A DNA stretch of 64,000 bases, from assembly GCF_026278245.1 (NCBI RefSeq), contig NZ_CP111079.1:808501-872500 (forward strand), read 5' to 3'. The notes under the pieces are model-generated. The model was not told the origin of the DNA. It made no database searches and saw only the letters and a list, made by a program, of their open reading frames with translations. Below, in pieces: positions 62,501-64,000 of the stretch; the first letter of the stretch is position 1; every line of letters starts with the position of its first letter. The position numbers and the translations under genes were made by a program. Source of the DNA: Pontibacter kalidii. GTDB taxonomy: Bacteria > Bacteroidota > Bacteroidia > Cytophagales > Hymenobacteraceae.

Positions 62501-62685
62501 ACTCGCTATCCCTGAACAGCAGCCAGAACAAGCAGCACCTGTTGCTAGTGCGCGAGGAGGAAAAGTATAAGGTGAAGCTGAGCAACAGCAAAGAAAGAGA
62601 AGATATCTCGCAGGTGCTCTGCGATGAGTTCATGGATGTGCTACAGCACTACCAGATCGATACCGCCTTCACCGAAATCCAATAG
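59518..62685 (+). CDS. AsmA-family (AsmA-like) envelope protein
   Basis: A 1055-residue protein with a single N-terminal membrane helix (about 8-31, FLLLITGLILLLVLGAFLLL) and a very long periplasmic beta-rich body of AsmA/TamB-like repeats (LYEAKAPAYLRAKLAGNSDMVLAPLQTEISSWKNFPYLTV near the start). The C-terminal part resembles the AsmA_2 region (NIKGKADCNVAVFTK, GHLYFEDVAADFVLYKNKFVAPGFSLNNNLSAFDLRG). AsmA-like proteins are thought to form lipid channels between membranes. It stands alone, and its codons match the core genes. Confidence 0.88.
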   Translation: MKTHPAVKFLLLITGLILLLVLGAFLLLPPLYEAKAPAYLRAKLAGNSDMVLAPLQTEISSWKNFPYLTVSFDNISLTDTTQAHPLEVLRVQHAEVLLPLLQLPNRGIRISKVSLDGVSFHQRVDSAGNKVSISFRKDEKEEQDSGGFALDIRQLRIRSAQILSENHFKQSAFSLQLLDSDLSAEVKGNRLELKGKLQGRINHISSRDLQLFRDRAFTADAVYTFDRHKKQGRIKDSRVILNGNEVLIFGTHQKAVHGVGSELDLHFEGEQPFFFLLNQMASVRSIPLLKQVESDGRVKLQYHIAGHSSPTQRPRSRLHFELQDGRLHWPTSRITLSQIQIAGQLDNGPKHSPESSSFTLHHLSARTGNDSLQLKANITNFNKPYLDAQLSGRYTLDSLAEVLPPEYVSLPRGMLSGNVAIKGNLHASGDRRQEQDLQWQGAISLLGVGFQPAKLTVPCTEVNGEARLAGNELRLHQLRGKVGGRAFAVEGSVKNVMNYLLGQHPTVSVEGAVKLKQVQTGWIKLAPENKTIPAKSDAGAGEASTTILPGFLRVNMRLQCEQLELPSASVQNMRARLRSDGRRLTLSDIGLTTQGIAVSGKVSVLNDSRQLYAADLQLSARLDTLDLTNMEQINSLASAAGPKKSAAAKGSGLDYVLPLQKAQINLHVKQVKLPGAEDLENLSVQLNKNRSHVLMRDMLFQTSKGGAATAYGGFYLINSTITRPYLDVTMQYGFLDLQAFMQNIAALKTLLPPAEAEPLPDKTNGKDKRREKVYDLGLHVKAQELRYEYLTGTNLAIDARMNREQAQLDKLYLNAFGGTIYAQGVMYLNEPSDTIPVRLKAQVQEVDLEQLFAVAEQMELDMLESRNIKGKADCNVAVFTKLDQAFVPSFDRTVAYASTTFRDMELINVKPIQEALGFMREERTGHLYFEDVAADFVLYKNKFVAPGFSLNNNLSAFDLRGSYTMKGSARLSLDVNVFNILFGNNERRIGQIQEDSLSLNSSQNKQHLLLVREEEKYKVKLSNSKEREDISQVLCDEFMDVLQHYQIDTAFTEIQ

Positions 62686-62872
62686 CTATCCATACTTTCC
62701 AGTAGCCCCAGCCGCCGGATAACAGCACAATTTACTGCCCCCGCCCAATTCCTTTGCGGATTGTCGTTTACTAACCTAATGCTTCATATATACGTTTATT
62801 GTGTTGTGTAATTATTTGGCTTACAGCGGGTTATTTGTCCTGCTGTGGCCCTGGTTTAACAAACGATAAACT

Positions 62873-63298
62873 ATGGAAAGATTTTTAGGAAATTACAGCC
62901 CGCAGCTCTACGCCTTGCTGCGTATTGTTGCCGGCCTGCTGTTTGCCATGCACGGCACGCAGAAGCTTTTTGGATGGCCCGGAGACGGCGAAACCGTGGA
63001 ACTGGCGTCGCTGATGGGGCTGGCGGGCATCATTGAGCTGGTGGGCGGCCTCCTGATCGCCTTCGGCTTTCTGACCAGCTGGGCTGCCTTTATTGCCAGC
63101 GGCGAGATGGCAGTAGCTTATTTTATGGCCCATGTTCCACAGGGCCCATGGCCTATCCTGAACCAGGGCGAGTTGGCCCTGCTGTACGCTTTCCTGTTCC
63201 TCTACATGGCCGCACGGGGCTCCGGTATCTGGAGCGTGGATGCTGCCAGGCATACGGGCGTACGGGCCGGCACTGAAACTCACCACCGGGTGATATGA
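62873..63298 (+). CDS. DoxX family membrane protein
   Basis: A 141-residue membrane protein with four hydrophobic helices, matching the DoxX family: LYALLRIVAGLLFAMHGTQKLFGW, LASLMGLAGIIELVGGLLIAFGF, then AFIASGEMAVAYFMAHVPQGPWPILNQGELALLYAFLFLYMAARG. DoxX proteins are small quinone-linked or unknown-function membrane proteins. It is 187 bp downstream of the AsmA-like gene and 86 bp upstream of msrB. Confidence 0.88.
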   Translation: MERFLGNYSPQLYALLRIVAGLLFAMHGTQKLFGWPGDGETVELASLMGLAGIIELVGGLLIAFGFLTSWAAFIASGEMAVAYFMAHVPQGPWPILNQGELALLYAFLFLYMAARGSGIWSVDAARHTGVRAGTETHHRVI

Positions 63299-63384
63299 TA
63301 GCAAGCTGCAAAGAAGGTGCGGTAAAGAACACCGGGGCGGAATTATGTTCTTAGCAATAGGCTAAGTGCGTAAGCTTAGAGAAA

Positions 63385-63831
63385 ATGCTACGCTGGAAAG
63401 ACATCATTTACTATGCTAAATACAGCAATCCGGAACCTGCCAGTAGGGTAGAAAAAACGGAGGAGGAGTGGAAACAGCTGCTGAAGCCGGCACAGTACCG
63501 TGTGCTGCGGGAAAAGGGAACCGAGCCTCCTTACCGAAATGCCTACTGCCGGTCGTATGAACCCGGCAAGTATACCTGTGCCGGGTGCGGAAGCCTTTTG
63601 TTTAACTCCACCGAAAAGTACCATGCCATTTCCGGCTGGCCTAGTTTTACTCAACCCGCCAAAAGGGGCGCCGTCAGGTATGCCTTCGACAGCAGCCATC
63701 ATATGGAGCGGATAGAGGCGCTGTGCAATGTATGCGGTGGCCACTTAGGGCATGTGTTTCCGGATGGCCCGGAGCCAGCGGGCCTGCGTTACTGCATCAA
63801 CTCGGAAAGCTTGCATAGAATGGCCAAATAA
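63385..63831 (+). CDS. msrB: Peptide-methionine (R)-S-oxide reductase
   Basis: A 148-residue MsrB that repairs methionine-R-sulfoxide in proteins. The zinc site is two Cys pairs (CAGC and CNVC), the substrate region includes GWPSFTQP and HMERIEALCN, and the catalytic Cys lies in LRYCINSESL. It lacks an obvious signal peptide, although the N-terminal 35 residues are longer than the minimal domain. It is near DoxX and the 3' edge of the window. Confidence 0.93.
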   Translation: MLRWKDIIYYAKYSNPEPASRVEKTEEEWKQLLKPAQYRVLREKGTEPPYRNAYCRSYEPGKYTCAGCGSLLFNSTEKYHAISGWPSFTQPAKRGAVRYAFDSSHHMERIEALCNVCGGHLGHVFPDGPEPAGLRYCINSESLHRMAK

Positions 63832-63840
63832 TAGGTTGTT

Positions 63841-63857
63841 TACTAATAATATTAGTA
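63841..63857. repeat. AT-rich palindrome after msrB
   Basis: TACTAATAATATTAGTA is a perfect 8-bp inverted repeat around one central base, 10 nt after the msrB stop. There is no T tract. It could be an operator or a weak terminator. Confidence 0.4.
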
Positions 63858-63932
63858 TTATGGGTTGTAATAACTTTAAAATGGAAACATGATGTTCTGT
63901 TTTGCGTAAAATATTAGCAAAAACAGAAAAGT

Positions 63933-64000
63933 ATGAAGCTGAAAATAGATGAAAAACCATTTCTACCGGAAGGCCGGCACGTGGTGAAAATAACGGAAGT
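63933..64000 (+). CDS. Start of a gene truncated by the window edge
   Basis: An ATG at 63933 opens a frame that stays open to the edge (MKLKIDEKPFLPEGRHVVKI...). Only 22 codons are visible and I cannot assign a family. A GTATGAAG copy of the dispersed motif variant overlaps the start. Confidence 0.5.
   Translation, partial: MKLKIDEKPFLPEGRHVVKITE

Larger units (their letters stand above)
1..64000. repeat. Dispersed heptamer AAGTATA/TATACTT, about 86 copies
   Basis: A hand scan found about 86 copies of AAGTATA or its complement on both strands, against about 8 expected for a random 7-mer in 64 kb counted both ways. Many are longer (AAGTATAA; palindromic AAGTATACTT at 3064-3073 and 7279-7288). 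A further 25 or so near-matches are CATACTT/AAGTATG. Copies occur in genes, stop codons, gene gaps and hairpin loops, in both orientations. The densest cluster is 43.4-44.2 kb. Function is unknown. Confidence 0.85.

Noticed and set aside
1..64000. The AAGTATA word as an ordinary -10 promoter element
   Set aside because: It occurs in both orientations inside coding sequence and terminators, and the Bacteroidetes -7 element is TAnnTTTG, which it does not match in register.

Overview
The window looks like a chromosome segment of a Cytophagales bacterium, most likely Hymenobacteraceae (Pontibacter-like). The evidence is a Bacteroidetes-type promoter (TTG-N19-TACATTTG), a secreted protein with a type IX secretion sorting domain, an outer-membrane beta-barrel protein with a carboxypeptidase-regulatory-like domain, NtrC-type/sigma-54 control, and the family content overall. 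The flanks are GC-rich. The block from about 12.4 to 39.5 kb is clearly more AT-rich. I found no tRNA, rRNA, CRISPR array, transposase or integrase.

Layout. (1) 0-10.2 kb: an S58 aminopeptidase and a class IV aminotransferase, then a branched-chain amino acid cluster ilvE, ilvD-ilvB-ilvN, ilvC, ilvA. The region before ilvE holds two successive Ile/Leu/Val-rich leader peptides, each followed by an intrinsic terminator, so it reads as a tandem attenuator. (2) 10.4-12.0 kb: a tandem ABC ATPase with complementary degenerate sites. (3) 12.2-39.8 kb: an exopolysaccharide (EPS) island transcribed mostly on the minus strand. It carries a WcaJ-type initiating transferase, Wzc kinase, Wzx, Wzy, glycosyltransferases, an epimerase, a GH99-like protein and a T9SS cargo protein. 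It also has an unusual decoration module: three LicD-type phosphotransferases, two large acetyltransferase-like proteins, a nucleotide-kinase-like protein, and a fused cytidylyltransferase/sn-glycerol-1-phosphate dehydrogenase-like enzyme. The island is bracketed by a 203-bp direct repeat of the 3' end of selO. (4) 39.6-46.9 kb: selO, small metabolic genes, and a two-component system (NtrY-like kinase and sigma-54 activator). (5) 47-49.6 kb: a divergent FtsX-type permease gene preceded by a well-formed sigma-54 promoter and two upstream activator-like sites. (6) 49.9-55.8 kb: an outer-membrane protein gene and an ECF sigma/anti-sigma/DUF4097 operon that share a promoter-like motif. (7) 55.8-64 kb: DUF1543, two disordered hydrophilic proteins, DacB/PBP4, AsmA-like, DoxX, MsrB, and the start of a gene cut by the window edge.

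Across the whole window the heptamer AAGTATA (or TATACTT on the other strand, often extended to AAGTATAA or the palindrome AAGTATACTT) is strikingly over-represented. A hand count gives about 86 copies against about 8 expected. It lies in coding and intergenic DNA, sits in several hairpin loops, biases Ile-Leu codons to ATA-CTT, and is sparser in the EPS island. I regard this motif, the tandem attenuator, the glycerol-phosphate-type decoration module and the repeat-flanked island as the observations most worth following.
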